A stretch of DNA of 64,000 bases from Halothiobacillaceae bacterium (GTDB lineage: Bacteria > Pseudomonadota > Gammaproteobacteria > Halothiobacillales > Halothiobacillaceae): NCBI GenBank assembly GCA_028696185.1, contig JAQVHL010000002.1, forward strand, positions 62,001 through 126,000, in the 5' to 3' direction. Positions 15,140-23,299 of the stretch are shown here, one piece after another. The notes under the pieces are model-generated. The model saw only the letters and a program-made list of their open reading frames with translations, ran no database searches and was not told where the DNA came from. The first letter of the stretch is position 1. Each line of letters begins with the position of its first letter. The position numbers and the translations under genes were made by a program.

Positions 15140-17313
15140 GCGGGCTCCCTGCCGGGGACGCGACAGTCCCCATGAAAATCGTAGTAGGCGATGGCTTCGA
15201 GTATGCCGGCTTCGTGGTCGGCTTGGCTGAAGTACACTCGCGACAATTCGCCAAGCCCCGCCAGCGCCGAGCGAGCACGGGGAGTGACCACCGCGCCCAG
15301 GGGATTGCCTCGCAGCATGTCCTCGTCGGATGGGGCGGCCCCCACCACCAGCAGGCGGTCCAGGTCGATATGCCAGCGCAGGGCGATATGCCGCAGCGCA
15401 TACCCCTTGGAGGCGCGCGCCGGGAGCAGGGCCATGCGGTTTTCGCCTTCGTCGATGAGCGTGACGCTCAACTGGGCGTCGTGCAGTGCCTGACGCAGGG
15501 CGGGAAGGGCGGCTTCGGGACGGATGGTCGTGGCCTCCACCAGCAAGCCGCCTCGGCGTGAGACAGGAGCGAGCGTCCATCCCGGCGTCTCGTTCACTAC
15601 GGCGCGGATGGCATCCGCGTTCCAGTCGTGCAGGATATGTCGGCTCCAGGCCCGATCGGCGGACAGGCGGGGGTGGTAGTGGATTTCGGTGCCCTGGGCG
15701 CAGATCAGCGCATCGGGAAGCGGTAAGTTCAGTGCCTTGATCCGCGTCAGCGCGCCGACCAGCGAGAGCTGGGTGGTGAGTATCCAGCCCGCGCGGCTGC
15801 GTTGGGCGCGAATCAGCTGCATCAGCGGTGCATGTCCGGGGCTGTTCGGATCCAGGCTTTCGTCCAGGTCGACAACCAGGGCGCGATCCTGCCGCAGCAG
15901 GGGATGAAGCGTGCCGATTTCTTCCGTGCTCGGCGTGACGGATGCGGTGGCAGCTACGGCCTGACGGGAGATTTCCCCGAGCAGTTGCAGGTAGTGATGG
16001 ACATGCGCGCGCCAGGTGTAGTGACGTTTTACGCCCTCCAGCCCCCGCTGGGCCATGGCCTGCCACTGCGCGCGATCTCCCAGAACATCGAGCAGGGCGC
16101 TGGCAATGCGGGTAGGGTCCAGGGGGTCTGTCAGGTGACCGTTGCCGCAGGCCGCGAGGATGTCACGCGGGCCGCCGTCTTCGGTCGCCACCACCGGAAG
16201 ACCGCTGGCGGCGGCTTCGAGCAGGGTGAGGCCAAAGGGCTCGGTCAGCGCTGGATTGACGAAAACGCCGCCACTGCATGCGGCCAGCCGGTAGAAGCAG
16301 GGCACCTCGTCCGGTGCGTGTTGCTTGGGGTAGGCGACCTGACCGTACAGGTCATGGCGGTCGATCAGCAGAAGCAGTTCGGTGAGTACTTCGCGCGGGC
16401 CGCTTTCCATGTCGCGCAGGTCGTCGCGGTTGCCGGCCACGATCAAAAGATTGGCCTGTTCGCGTAAACGCGGTGTTTGTGCATAGGCCTGCACCAGACT
16501 GGCGATGTTCTTGCGCGGATCGGCGCGCGAGAGGGCCAGGATCAAGGGTTTATCCGCGTCACGCAGAAAGCGCGAGAGCATCCGGCGCAAGGGCGCGAGC
16601 TCGCTTTCATCCCCTGCCTGTGGGGGGTGAAAGCGCGACAGATCGACACCCGGCGGCAGCACACGCATGCGTTCGGTTTGGGCATGGGCATAGAGGGCGT
16701 ACTGCTCCTCGATTTCCTGCCGCGTACTGGTCACCACGAAATGGGCAGTGGCCAGGGCTTCTTCCTCGGCTTCGATGCGTCGGGACATGGCGAAGCGGGT
16801 TTCGACGTCTTCCGGGGAGAGGCCGGCGGCCAGCAGGCGTCTGCGCTTGACGCGCCCCAGCGAGTGGGCGGTGAATACCAGCGGCACGCCCAGTTGCCGG
16901 GCCAGACGTGTGCCGACGAAGCCGGCATCGGCGTAATGGCTGTGGATCACGTCGGGGTGGCGGCCCGTGTTGTGCAGGTAAACCAGCGCGTTGTCGACGA
17001 AGCAGGTGAGGTTGTCCCACAGGCTTTCCTTGGGCAGGTAACCCGATGGGCCGCAGTCGAGTCGCACAATGCGCGCCTTGTCGCAGAGCGTTTCTTCGGC
17101 GTGTGCGTACTCTTCGGCCACGGCGGGGTCGACAATGCGCCGGGTGAGCAGATCGACCTGTGCCACCTCGGGGCGGGAGGCGAGTTCGCGTGCCAGTTCC
17201 AGCACATACAAGGTCTGTCCACCGGTGTCTGCGTCGCGCCCCAGCTCGGGTGCCTGAGCCCGGATCAGGCCATGCACGCTGATGAGCACGATGTACAGTC
17301 TGTCTTGCGTCAT
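15136..17313 (-). CDS. Sucrose-phosphate synthase with degenerate C-terminal HAD domain
   Basis: 725 residues. A GT-B glycosyltransferase (family GT4) making sucrose-6-phosphate from UDP- or ADP-glucose and fructose-6-phosphate. The N-terminal HGLIRA and GRDADTGGQTLYV motifs, the HSHYADAG segment and the donor-binding EPFGLTLLE are diagnostic. From about residue 475 there is an SPP-like HAD domain, but motif I reads DLDESLD and motif IV reads GAAPSDEDML, so the third Asp is lost and the domain is probably inactive. Phosphatase activity is supplied by the next gene. The ATG at 17313 lies within a 4-base overlap with the invertase gene. Confidence 0.9.
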   Translation of the reverse strand: MTQDRLYIVLISVHGLIRAQAPELGRDADTGGQTLYVLELARELASRPEVAQVDLLTRRIVDPAVAEEYAHAEETLCDKARIVRLDCGPSGYLPKESLWDNLTCFVDNALVYLHNTGRHPDVIHSHYADAGFVGTRLARQLGVPLVFTAHSLGRVKRRRLLAAGLSPEDVETRFAMSRRIEAEEEALATAHFVVTSTRQEIEEQYALYAHAQTERMRVLPPGVDLSRFHPPQAGDESELAPLRRMLSRFLRDADKPLILALSRADPRKNIASLVQAYAQTPRLREQANLLIVAGNRDDLRDMESGPREVLTELLLLIDRHDLYGQVAYPKQHAPDEVPCFYRLAACSGGVFVNPALTEPFGLTLLEAAASGLPVVATEDGGPRDILAACGNGHLTDPLDPTRIASALLDVLGDRAQWQAMAQRGLEGVKRHYTWRAHVHHYLQLLGEISRQAVAATASVTPSTEEIGTLHPLLRQDRALVVDLDESLDPNSPGHAPLMQLIRAQRSRAGWILTTQLSLVGALTRIKALNLPLPDALICAQGTEIHYHPRLSADRAWSRHILHDWNADAIRAVVNETPGWTLAPVSRRGGLLVEATTIRPEAALPALRQALHDAQLSVTLIDEGENRMALLPARASKGYALRHIALRWHIDLDRLLVVGAAPSDEDMLRGNPLGAVVTPRARSALAGLGELSRVYFSQADHEAGILEAIAYYDFHGDCRVPGREPA

Positions 17314-18725
17314 GTCCTGGGTTCCTCGCCAAAACCCAGACGTTGCAGGCAGGCCGGGTCGTCCAGCAGATGGCGGGCCAGGATGAAGGCGCTTGCACTC
17401 CATATTTGTCGTCGGTTGGCCTTGCGTCCGATCAGTCGGCCGCGCCGGCCGTCGTAGTACTCCGGCCAGTCGTCGCGGGCCACGCGTGCTTCGATCAGGC
17501 GCACGGCCCGCTGCGCGAGATCGGCGCGGTCGTGCTGCAGGCAGGCGGCCACAAAGGGCCAGAGCAGGGTGGGCCAGTTGCCGCCATTGTGATAAGACCA
17601 GGGCGTGTTCTTGGGGTCGCAGCCGGTGATGAGACGCCAGGCCTCACCCTCCACGGCGGGAAAGACGATCTTCAGCGGCAGGGTTCCGATCAGATCCTCC
17701 CAGCGTAAGTCGAACAGGCGCAGCAGCGCGCGCGACTGCCCGGCGCTGGACAGCCCGAACATCGCGGCAAGCAGGTTGCCTTGCGCAAAAAAGCGGAAAT
17801 CCATGTGCCCCGGCCCCAGGTTGCCGACCAGATAGCCGGCATCGTCCGGTAGCCAGTCGGGCACCCAGGGCGGGATCGAGTCGGGATAGATGTTGAGGGC
17901 GTTCTCGATGCCGTGGCCGAACAGCTCCGTATCGTAGCGGTGGATGCGGTTCAGGGCGTCCATGTCCAGCCAGTAGTATTCGCGTACATAGTCGCGCAAC
18001 ACGTCCTCGCGGCGGCTTGCAAGTTCAATCAGCCAGCGACTGGCTTCTTCGTCGATCAGCAGTTCTCGGGCCGCGCGCAGGGTGGCATGGAACAGGGCCT
18101 GAATTTCCAGCGGATGACCGTCCACGCCCATGCGCCGGTCGATCATGAAGCTGCCATCCGGTACTAGAAGGGTGGGGAAGACCTCGAAGCGGCTCTGCAG
18201 GCACAGGTTGAGAATCTGGCGCAGGCCACGCTGGCATTCCGGTGTGCGGGAGAAGGTGGCATCGCCCGTGGCGCGGGTGTATGCGCGCAGAAGCAGAACC
18301 CACCACATCATCGAGTCCACCGGGGCGACCCGGCCAATGGCGCGGTCGCCAAAATCCGCGCTCACCTCGTGGCTGCCGTCGAGGGTTTCGACGATCTTGA
18401 AGCTGGCAGGCAGCACCCCTGGCGCGCGCTGCTGGCCGTGCAACTCGTCCTGCTGGCCGCGCAGGCGCAGGATCAGATCAAGGAAATTACGCACGATTTC
18501 CGGCCGGCCTTCGAGCAGGAACACCAGCGCGGAGGAGACGAAGTCGCGAACGAAACAGTCGCGGTAGTTTTCTGCCGGCACACGCGGATCGAGGCTGGCA
18601 ATGGTGCCGACCGGCCGTCCGTCGATGTGGAGCAGGCTGCTTTCGAGCAAGGCTCGGGCCGACGCGAAGGCTTCCACGCTGGGGGATGCCTGGGCAGGGT
18701 GCATGCCACTGACCTGTTTATCCAT
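17310..18725 (-). CDS. Alkaline/neutral invertase, glycoside hydrolase family 100
   Basis: 471 residues. It hydrolyses sucrose to glucose and fructose in the cytoplasm. Recognisable GH100 segments include ENYRDCFVRDF, VAPVDSMMWW (Asp of this motif is the likely acid residue), the DGSFMIDRRMGV region, and CDPKNTPWSYHNGGNWP. First gene of the invertase-synthase-phosphatase operon. Having a sucrose-splitting enzyme co-transcribed with sucrose synthesis suggests controlled turnover, for instance when salt stress ends, as in cyanobacteria; this is inference. No secretion signal is seen. Confidence 0.9.
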   Translation of the reverse strand: MDKQVSGMHPAQASPSVEAFASARALLESSLLHIDGRPVGTIASLDPRVPAENYRDCFVRDFVSSALVFLLEGRPEIVRNFLDLILRLRGQQDELHGQQRAPGVLPASFKIVETLDGSHEVSADFGDRAIGRVAPVDSMMWWVLLLRAYTRATGDATFSRTPECQRGLRQILNLCLQSRFEVFPTLLVPDGSFMIDRRMGVDGHPLEIQALFHATLRAARELLIDEEASRWLIELASRREDVLRDYVREYYWLDMDALNRIHRYDTELFGHGIENALNIYPDSIPPWVPDWLPDDAGYLVGNLGPGHMDFRFFAQGNLLAAMFGLSSAGQSRALLRLFDLRWEDLIGTLPLKIVFPAVEGEAWRLITGCDPKNTPWSYHNGGNWPTLLWPFVAACLQHDRADLAQRAVRLIEARVARDDWPEYYDGRRGRLIGRKANRRQIWSASAFILARHLLDDPACLQRLGFGEEPRT

Positions 18726-18787
18726 GGTTTTTTACCCTAACACGAAGCGGCGTGTGGGCCAAACCATGGGGCGTGACAGACGGCAAC

Positions 18788-18813
18788 AAAAAAGGCGGCC
18801 CTTTCGGGCCGCC
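18788..18813 (-). terminator. Rho-independent terminator of soxYZ
   Basis: Read on the minus strand: GGCGGCCC, GAAA tetraloop, GGGCCGCC, then TTTTTT. A perfect 8-base G+C stem, 28 bases after the soxZ stop. It insulates soxYZ from the sucrose operon. Confidence 0.93.
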
Positions 18814-18841
18814 CGCTGGAGATTCCCGCAATGAGGGAATA

Positions 18842-19156
18842 TCAGCCGATTTTTTCTTCGGCGGTGTCGGTATCGCCGGTGTTGTCCTTCCAGGTCACCT
18901 TGACGGCGTCGCCGGACTTGGCCGGAACCTTGAACGCCAGGTACGGGTTCTTGGAAACGGCGACGGACATATGGCCGGTCAGGACTTCCTTGCCGTTCAC
19001 GGATGCGGAGATCTCGTTGATGAACTTGGCCGGAACCTTGTTGCCGGTTGCTTTGTCGACGCGCTGGCCGGTTTCCATGTCGTGCTTGATCAGGCACTTC
19101 ACTTCGGCGACATCGCCAGCTACGCTGGCGCGGATTTTGATGGTATCGGTTGCCAT
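18842..19156 (-). CDS. soxZ: Thiosulfate oxidation carrier subunit SoxZ
   Basis: 104 residues. SoxZ pairs with SoxY in the periplasm to form the carrier on which sulfur intermediates are oxidised. The sequence shows the family's single immunoglobulin-like domain: the N-terminal IKIRAS, CLIKHDMETGQR, and the central INEISASVNGK and GHMSVAVSKNPYLAFK strands. No signal peptide is present, as expected since SoxZ is exported with SoxY. It follows soxY by 49 bases. No soxXA, soxB or soxCD lies in the window. Confidence 0.96.
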   Translation of the reverse strand: MATDTIKIRASVAGDVAEVKCLIKHDMETGQRVDKATGNKVPAKFINEISASVNGKEVLTGHMSVAVSKNPYLAFKVPAKSGDAVKVTWKDNTGDTDTAEEKIG

Positions 19157-19205
19157 GTCTCTTACCTCTTAACTCGTAATCGATGTTTCGGGTCGGAAGG
19201 CTGGA

Positions 19206-19673
19206 TTAGCCGCCGCAGCCACCGATGGTGACTTTGACTTCTTTCTTGGCCTGATACAGCTTGCCGCCGGCCTTGACCACGCCAACCACGTTGGAGGTCT
19301 TGCCCATGCGAATACGGGTAGAGATGTAGGCCTGTGCACCGGTCATGGTGAAGTCGCATACCAGCGGCATTTCGTTGCCGTCAACCAGCATGGCGATCAT
19401 TTCTGCGCCGGCCATCTTGGATTCGATGGTGATGGGCACAACAGCGCCGTTTTCGGCGATGTCCGGGGCCTTGACGGTGACGTCAGCGGAATCGGTGGCG
19501 GAATCAACGCCCAGGGCGCCTTTCAGGGCGCCAGCGGCGTCCTTGGCCTTGTAGGCCGCTTCCGGCCAGGCGGCCAGTACGGTGCGCGGGGTCAGCAGGC
19601 CGGCGCCAACGGCGACGCCGACTGCGCTGGCAGCGAGGCTGCCCTTCAGGAATACACGACGCTTAGCTTGCAT
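19206..19673 (-). CDS. soxY: Thiosulfate oxidation carrier protein SoxY
   Basis: 155 residues. The C-terminal GGCGG carries the Cys that holds the sulfur substrate on a swinging arm. The N-terminus has a Tat signal (KRRVFLKG followed by a hydrophobic stretch and a cleavage site near LAA), typical for SoxY, which is exported folded with SoxZ. GAGGAG lies 8 bases before the ATG. A sigma-54-like promoter is found upstream, and a sensor kinase and NtrC-type activator gene pair lies just beyond it. Confidence 0.97.
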   Translation of the reverse strand: MQAKRRVFLKGSLAASAVGVAVGAGLLTPRTVLAAWPEAAYKAKDAAGALKGALGVDSATDSADVTVKAPDIAENGAVVPITIESKMAGAEMIAMLVDGNEMPLVCDFTMTGAQAYISTRIRMGKTSNVVGVVKAGGKLYQAKKEVKVTIGGCGG

Positions 19674-19723
19674 GGTTCACTCCTCAAGTTAGGTGTGTGT
19701 GGTTATCCACGGGTAATGATGAA

Positions 19724-19740
19724 TACATGCTTCGTGCCAG
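19724..19740 (-). promoter_or_regulatory. Candidate sigma-54 promoter of soxYZ
   Basis: On the minus strand the sequence reads CTGGCACG-AAGC-ATGTA. The -24 element is a perfect match to YTGGCACG. The -12 element ATGTA deviates from TTGCW (GT instead of GC). Spacing between the GG and GT is the required 10 bases. The predicted start point is about 40 bases before soxY. An NtrC-type activator is encoded next door, which raises the likelihood. Confidence 0.5.
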
Positions 19741-19795
19741 TTTTTGATTTCTTTGTTTTTCAGTGGATTATAAGTTTTGCGCGTGCTGTTGACCG

Positions 19796-19840
19796 GTTGC
19801 GGATTGCAACGCGCGCCGCTCGGAGTTGCAGTTTGCGCGC
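19796..19840. promoter_or_regulatory. Candidate activator-binding region upstream of soxYZ
   Basis: GTTGC-ggatt-GCAAC is a perfect inverted repeat (19796-19810). It is followed by GCGCGC at 19811-19816 and again at 19835-19840, and the TTGCA motif occurs twice. The region lies 56-100 bases upstream of the sigma-54-like promoter, where enhancer sites of NtrC-type activators usually sit. No consensus for this particular regulator is known to me. Confidence 0.35.
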
Positions 19841-19851
19841 TCGCCGGGGCG

Positions 19852-21225
19852 TTATTCGTTGCCCCATTGCTGGAGTTTTCGCCACAGTGTGGACTTGTTG
19901 ATGCCCAGCGCCTGGGCGGTCTGTTCCCGGTTGCCGTCCAGGCGCTCCAGCGTCTTTAGCACATAGCGCCGTTCGAGTTCTTCGAGCGTGGGGTGGTCGT
20001 GATCGATGGCCGTTTCGCCGGGAGAGACGCTGGTCAGCGGGATTGGGCCGATGCCGCGCAGGGGTTGGTCCAGGTGCAGGCGTGGGCCGTCGGCCAGGGC
20101 GACCAGGCGCTCGACGAGGTTTTTCAGCTCGCGCACATTGCCCGGCCAGAGGTGCTCAACGAGCTGGCGCAGGGCTTCGGGGGCGAAGCCTTCCACTTCA
20201 CGGCGGTAGCGGGTGGCGAATTCCTGCACGAAACGTTCGGCCAGCACCGGGATGTCCTCGCGGCGTTCACGTAAGGGCGGCATGCGCAGACGCACGACGT
20301 TCAGGCGGTGGTAGAGATCGTGGCGGAACTGGCCGGCTTCGACCATTTCCGCCAGGTCGCGGTTGCTGGCAACGACGAAACGCACGTCGATGTCATGCGG
20401 GCGCACGCCGCCTACGCGGGTGACCTGCTGCTCCTGCACCACGCGCAGCAGCTTGACCTGCATGGCGTCAGAGATGTTGCCTATCTCGTCGAGAAAGACC
20501 GTGCCGCCGCTGGCGACTTCGAGCAGGCCGGGCTTGGTCTGCGTGGCGCCGGTAAAGGCGCCTTTTTCATGACCGAACAGTTCCGATTCGAGCAGGGTGT
20601 CGGTCAGGGCGCCGCAATCGATGACGATGAAGGGCTTGTCGGCGAAGTGGGACAGATTATGGATGGCGCGTGCCGCGAGCTCCTTGCCGGTACCGGATTC
20701 GCCTTCGATCATGACGTTCACGCGCACATCGGCAATTTTTTCGATCACGCGGTATACCGCGCGTATGGCCGGCGAGTCGCCGAGCATGCCGTGGCGTTGC
20801 CGTCCGTCCTGCGATGCGGGGACGGGGCCGGCGCCTGTGGGGCGCAGACAGCCGCGGACGGTTTCGATCAGGGTTTCCACATCGTAGGGCTTCTTGATGA
20901 AGTCATTCGCGCCCAGGCGCAGCGCTTCGATGGCGTCGTCCATGGTGGAGTAGCCGGTAATGAGGATGAACGGCAATTCGGTGTCGATGGCGCGTAGCGC
21001 CTGCAAAAGTTCCAGTCCGCTCATGCCGGGCATTTTCAGGTCGCTGACCACGGCAGCCACACGCGGTCGGTCCGCGCCGCCGCTTCCGCGCAGGAAGTTC
21101 AGGGCTTCGATGGGGTCGCGAAAGGCGCGTACATCGAAGCTTTCGTGGCGCGAGAAGCGTTCGAAGAGTTCGCCGGCGCGCGCGTCGTCGTCGACGAAGA
21201 GGACCAGGGGGCGGGTGGCGTTCAT
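19852..21225 (-). CDS. Sigma-54-dependent response regulator (NtrC family)
   Basis: 457 residues. An N-terminal receiver domain has Asp62 as phosphorylation site (VVSDLKMPG). An AAA+ domain follows with GESGTGKE (Walker A) and GAFTGA, the loop that contacts sigma-54. A Fis-type helix-turn-helix closes the protein ([17 protein letters not shown]). It works with the histidine kinase encoded 15 bases upstream. Since the next transcription unit, soxYZ, begins with a sigma-54-like promoter 112 bases beyond its stop, soxYZ is the obvious candidate target. DctD- and NtrC-type relatives are the alternatives; the ligand is unknown. Confidence 0.93.
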   Translation of the reverse strand: MNATRPLVLFVDDDARAGELFERFSRHESFDVRAFRDPIEALNFLRGSGGADRPRVAAVVSDLKMPGMSGLELLQALRAIDTELPFILITGYSTMDDAIEALRLGANDFIKKPYDVETLIETVRGCLRPTGAGPVPASQDGRQRHGMLGDSPAIRAVYRVIEKIADVRVNVMIEGESGTGKELAARAIHNLSHFADKPFIVIDCGALTDTLLESELFGHEKGAFTGATQTKPGLLEVASGGTVFLDEIGNISDAMQVKLLRVVQEQQVTRVGGVRPHDIDVRFVVASNRDLAEMVEAGQFRHDLYHRLNVVRLRMPPLRERREDIPVLAERFVQEFATRYRREVEGFAPEALRQLVEHLWPGNVRELKNLVERLVALADGPRLHLDQPLRGIGPIPLTSVSPGETAIDHDHPTLEELERRYVLKTLERLDGNREQTAQALGINKSTLWRKLQQWGNE

Positions 21226-21240
21226 CGTGGATTTCCGGGG

Positions 21241-23181
21241 TCAGGCAAGCTGGGGTGGCGACTTGCGTCGCGGCACGGTGAATCGGGCAAGGGTGCCGGC
21301 GCCATCGGGGCGGGGGCCAAGCTCCAGTTGCCCACCATGATACTGGACGATGCCCAGGCTGACCGACAGCCCCAGACCCGTGCCCTTGTCCACCGGCTTG
21401 GTGGTGAAGAAAGGGTCGAATACGCGGGAAATCAGCTCCGGTGGTATGCCGTGCCCCCGATCGAGCACGCTGACGGTCAGCTGCCCGGCGTCGCAATCGC
21501 CTTCGACCAGTACAGTCTGTCCGGCCGGTGAAGCCTGCAGCGCGTTGCGCACCAGATTGACCAGCACTTGTTCAAGCTGGGACGGGTCGGCTTCGACGAT
21601 GCAGCCCTGGGGTGTGAGCATCAGACGCAGGTCGATATCAGCGTCCATGGCCTCACCCTGCAGGCGCTCGATGACGGCGCTCAGCCAGGCACCGGCATCG
21701 AAGGCTTCGTGGGCGGGAGGGAGCTGGCGGGCGAAATTCATCACGCCGCGCACGATGCGTGATACGCGCAGGGCTTCCTCGCGCAGGTCGGTGATGTCGC
21801 GTCGTGCATCGCGGGCCTCGGCAGGCAGGTCGCGCTCGATCAGGCGGGTCAGCGAGAGGATGTTGTTCAGCGGGTTGTTGATTTCGTGGCCGATGCCGGC
21901 CGCCATTTCACCGATGCTTGCCATCTTGGCCTTCTGCAGGGCCTGTTGTTCGGCGCGCTCGCGCGCGGCGCGCGCCTGATCCAGCCGGTCGGCCATATAG
22001 TTGAAGGCGTTTTCCAGCAGGCGCAATTCGTGGGTGTGGGAGCGCAAGGGCAGGTGAAAACCGCGTCGGCCGTCAGCATAGGCCTTGAGTGCATTGCCCA
22101 GACGCACGATGGGACGGGCGAAATAGCGCGCGCCCAGCCAGGCCAGCGCCAGACTCAGGCCCAGGGCGAACAGGGCGAAGATGACCAGGGAGCTGCGGAT
22201 GTCGGCATAGGGGGCGCGCACGAAATCGGTGGGCAGGCGCAGGGCGACGATCCAGCTGCTCAGGGTATTGGTGTAGGGGTGGTATTCCTGATAGTAAATG
22301 CGGTGGCGCCCATCGCGGGTAAGGTAAACCCCGAAGCTGCGCCGCTGGACGGCCTCCCAGAAGGCGCCTTCGTCGATGTCCTGCGCCTGGGAAGAAGGCA
22401 GGGAGGGGTCGCTGTAACGCGCGCCTCCCAGATCGTCGTAGAGCAGCAGGCCGTCGCGGGCGTCTTCCCCCAGGTCACGTTCGGCGATCAGCAGGGTGCC
22501 GCCGTGGATGCGCGGGGCGAGATTGAGCAGGCGGTCGATATATTCGCCAAAGGTGTTGACGGCGAGATAGCCCACCACCCGGTCGATGTCGGTCAGCGGG
22601 GTGACGGCGTAGAGCATGGACAGTGGGCGTTGCGCTCCCATGTCCCAACGCTCGTTCGGCAGCATCAGGTAGCTGATCTCGCCCGGCGGCAGCTTGGCGA
22701 GGGCGTGGAGGAAATCCGTGTCGGAGAGCTCTTCTTCGACGTAACTGACGGAACCAAGACTGTCGTACATCGGCGGTGTTACCCGCCCCAGCGTGACCTT
22801 GACCAGGCTGTTGCCCTGCGCGTCCATCAGTCGCACGCTGCCCAGACCTGGCACGGTACGTTGCAGCCCGGCAAGAAAAGCGTTGACGCGAATGCGCAGG
22901 GCGGTCAGGTCGGGGTGACGATAACCGGTGGAGGAGGCTTGCAGGGCTTGCAGCATGCCTTGGACGGCCGGTGAGTTGGCCATGCCTCGGATCACCTCGC
23001 GCTCGTAGCGCAGGCGGTTGTCGATCTCACCGACCAGCGCGTTGAGATTCGCGTTGGCCTCGCGGTCCATGGCTTCCTGAAAGCGTTGCTGGCTGTAGGC
23101 CGTGACGCCCAAGACCAGTGCCGTGACCGGCACCAGCGTCGCGAACAGGGTCCAGAGGAAAATATTGACGTGCAGCCGCAT
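21241..23181 (-). CDS. Membrane sensor histidine kinase with periplasmic dCache-like domain
   Basis: 646 residues. One membrane helix at about 8-28, a large periplasmic region (about 30-315) with double-Cache character, a second helix at about 325-345, HAMP, and a kinase core with phospho-accepting His in GHEINNPLNN. The N box (LVNLVRNALQAS), DRGHGIPPE and GTGLGLSV are intact. The combination resembles DctB-type kinases, which partner NtrC-family regulators. A small organic acid or a sulfur compound might be the ligand; the sequence does not say which. Confidence 0.93.
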   Translation of the reverse strand: MRLHVNIFLWTLFATLVPVTALVLGVTAYSQQRFQEAMDREANANLNALVGEIDNRLRYEREVIRGMANSPAVQGMLQALQASSTGYRHPDLTALRIRVNAFLAGLQRTVPGLGSVRLMDAQGNSLVKVTLGRVTPPMYDSLGSVSYVEEELSDTDFLHALAKLPPGEISYLMLPNERWDMGAQRPLSMLYAVTPLTDIDRVVGYLAVNTFGEYIDRLLNLAPRIHGGTLLIAERDLGEDARDGLLLYDDLGGARYSDPSLPSSQAQDIDEGAFWEAVQRRSFGVYLTRDGRHRIYYQEYHPYTNTLSSWIVALRLPTDFVRAPYADIRSSLVIFALFALGLSLALAWLGARYFARPIVRLGNALKAYADGRRGFHLPLRSHTHELRLLENAFNYMADRLDQARAARERAEQQALQKAKMASIGEMAAGIGHEINNPLNNILSLTRLIERDLPAEARDARRDITDLREEALRVSRIVRGVMNFARQLPPAHEAFDAGAWLSAVIERLQGEAMDADIDLRLMLTPQGCIVEADPSQLEQVLVNLVRNALQASPAGQTVLVEGDCDAGQLTVSVLDRGHGIPPELISRVFDPFFTTKPVDKGTGLGLSVSLGIVQYHGGQLELGPRPDGAGTLARFTVPRRKSPPQLA

Positions 23182-23299
23182 GATGCAAGTCTAGCATTGA
23201 GAAAGGTGCGCGGTGTGGAGTGTTTGAGGTGCTTAATCAAGTATTAACAATGCCCAAGGACAATGGATATCCCGGTTCTCTCCCGAAAGGTCCACCACG

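Noticed and set aside
14285-16066. A single 593-codon open frame covering the phosphatase gene and most of the synthase gene's antisense-phase
   Set aside because: Only the last 284 codons resemble a protein (the phosphatase). The rest overlaps the well-supported synthase frame and has low-complexity Arg/Pro composition. The ATG with ATGA overlap is the real start.
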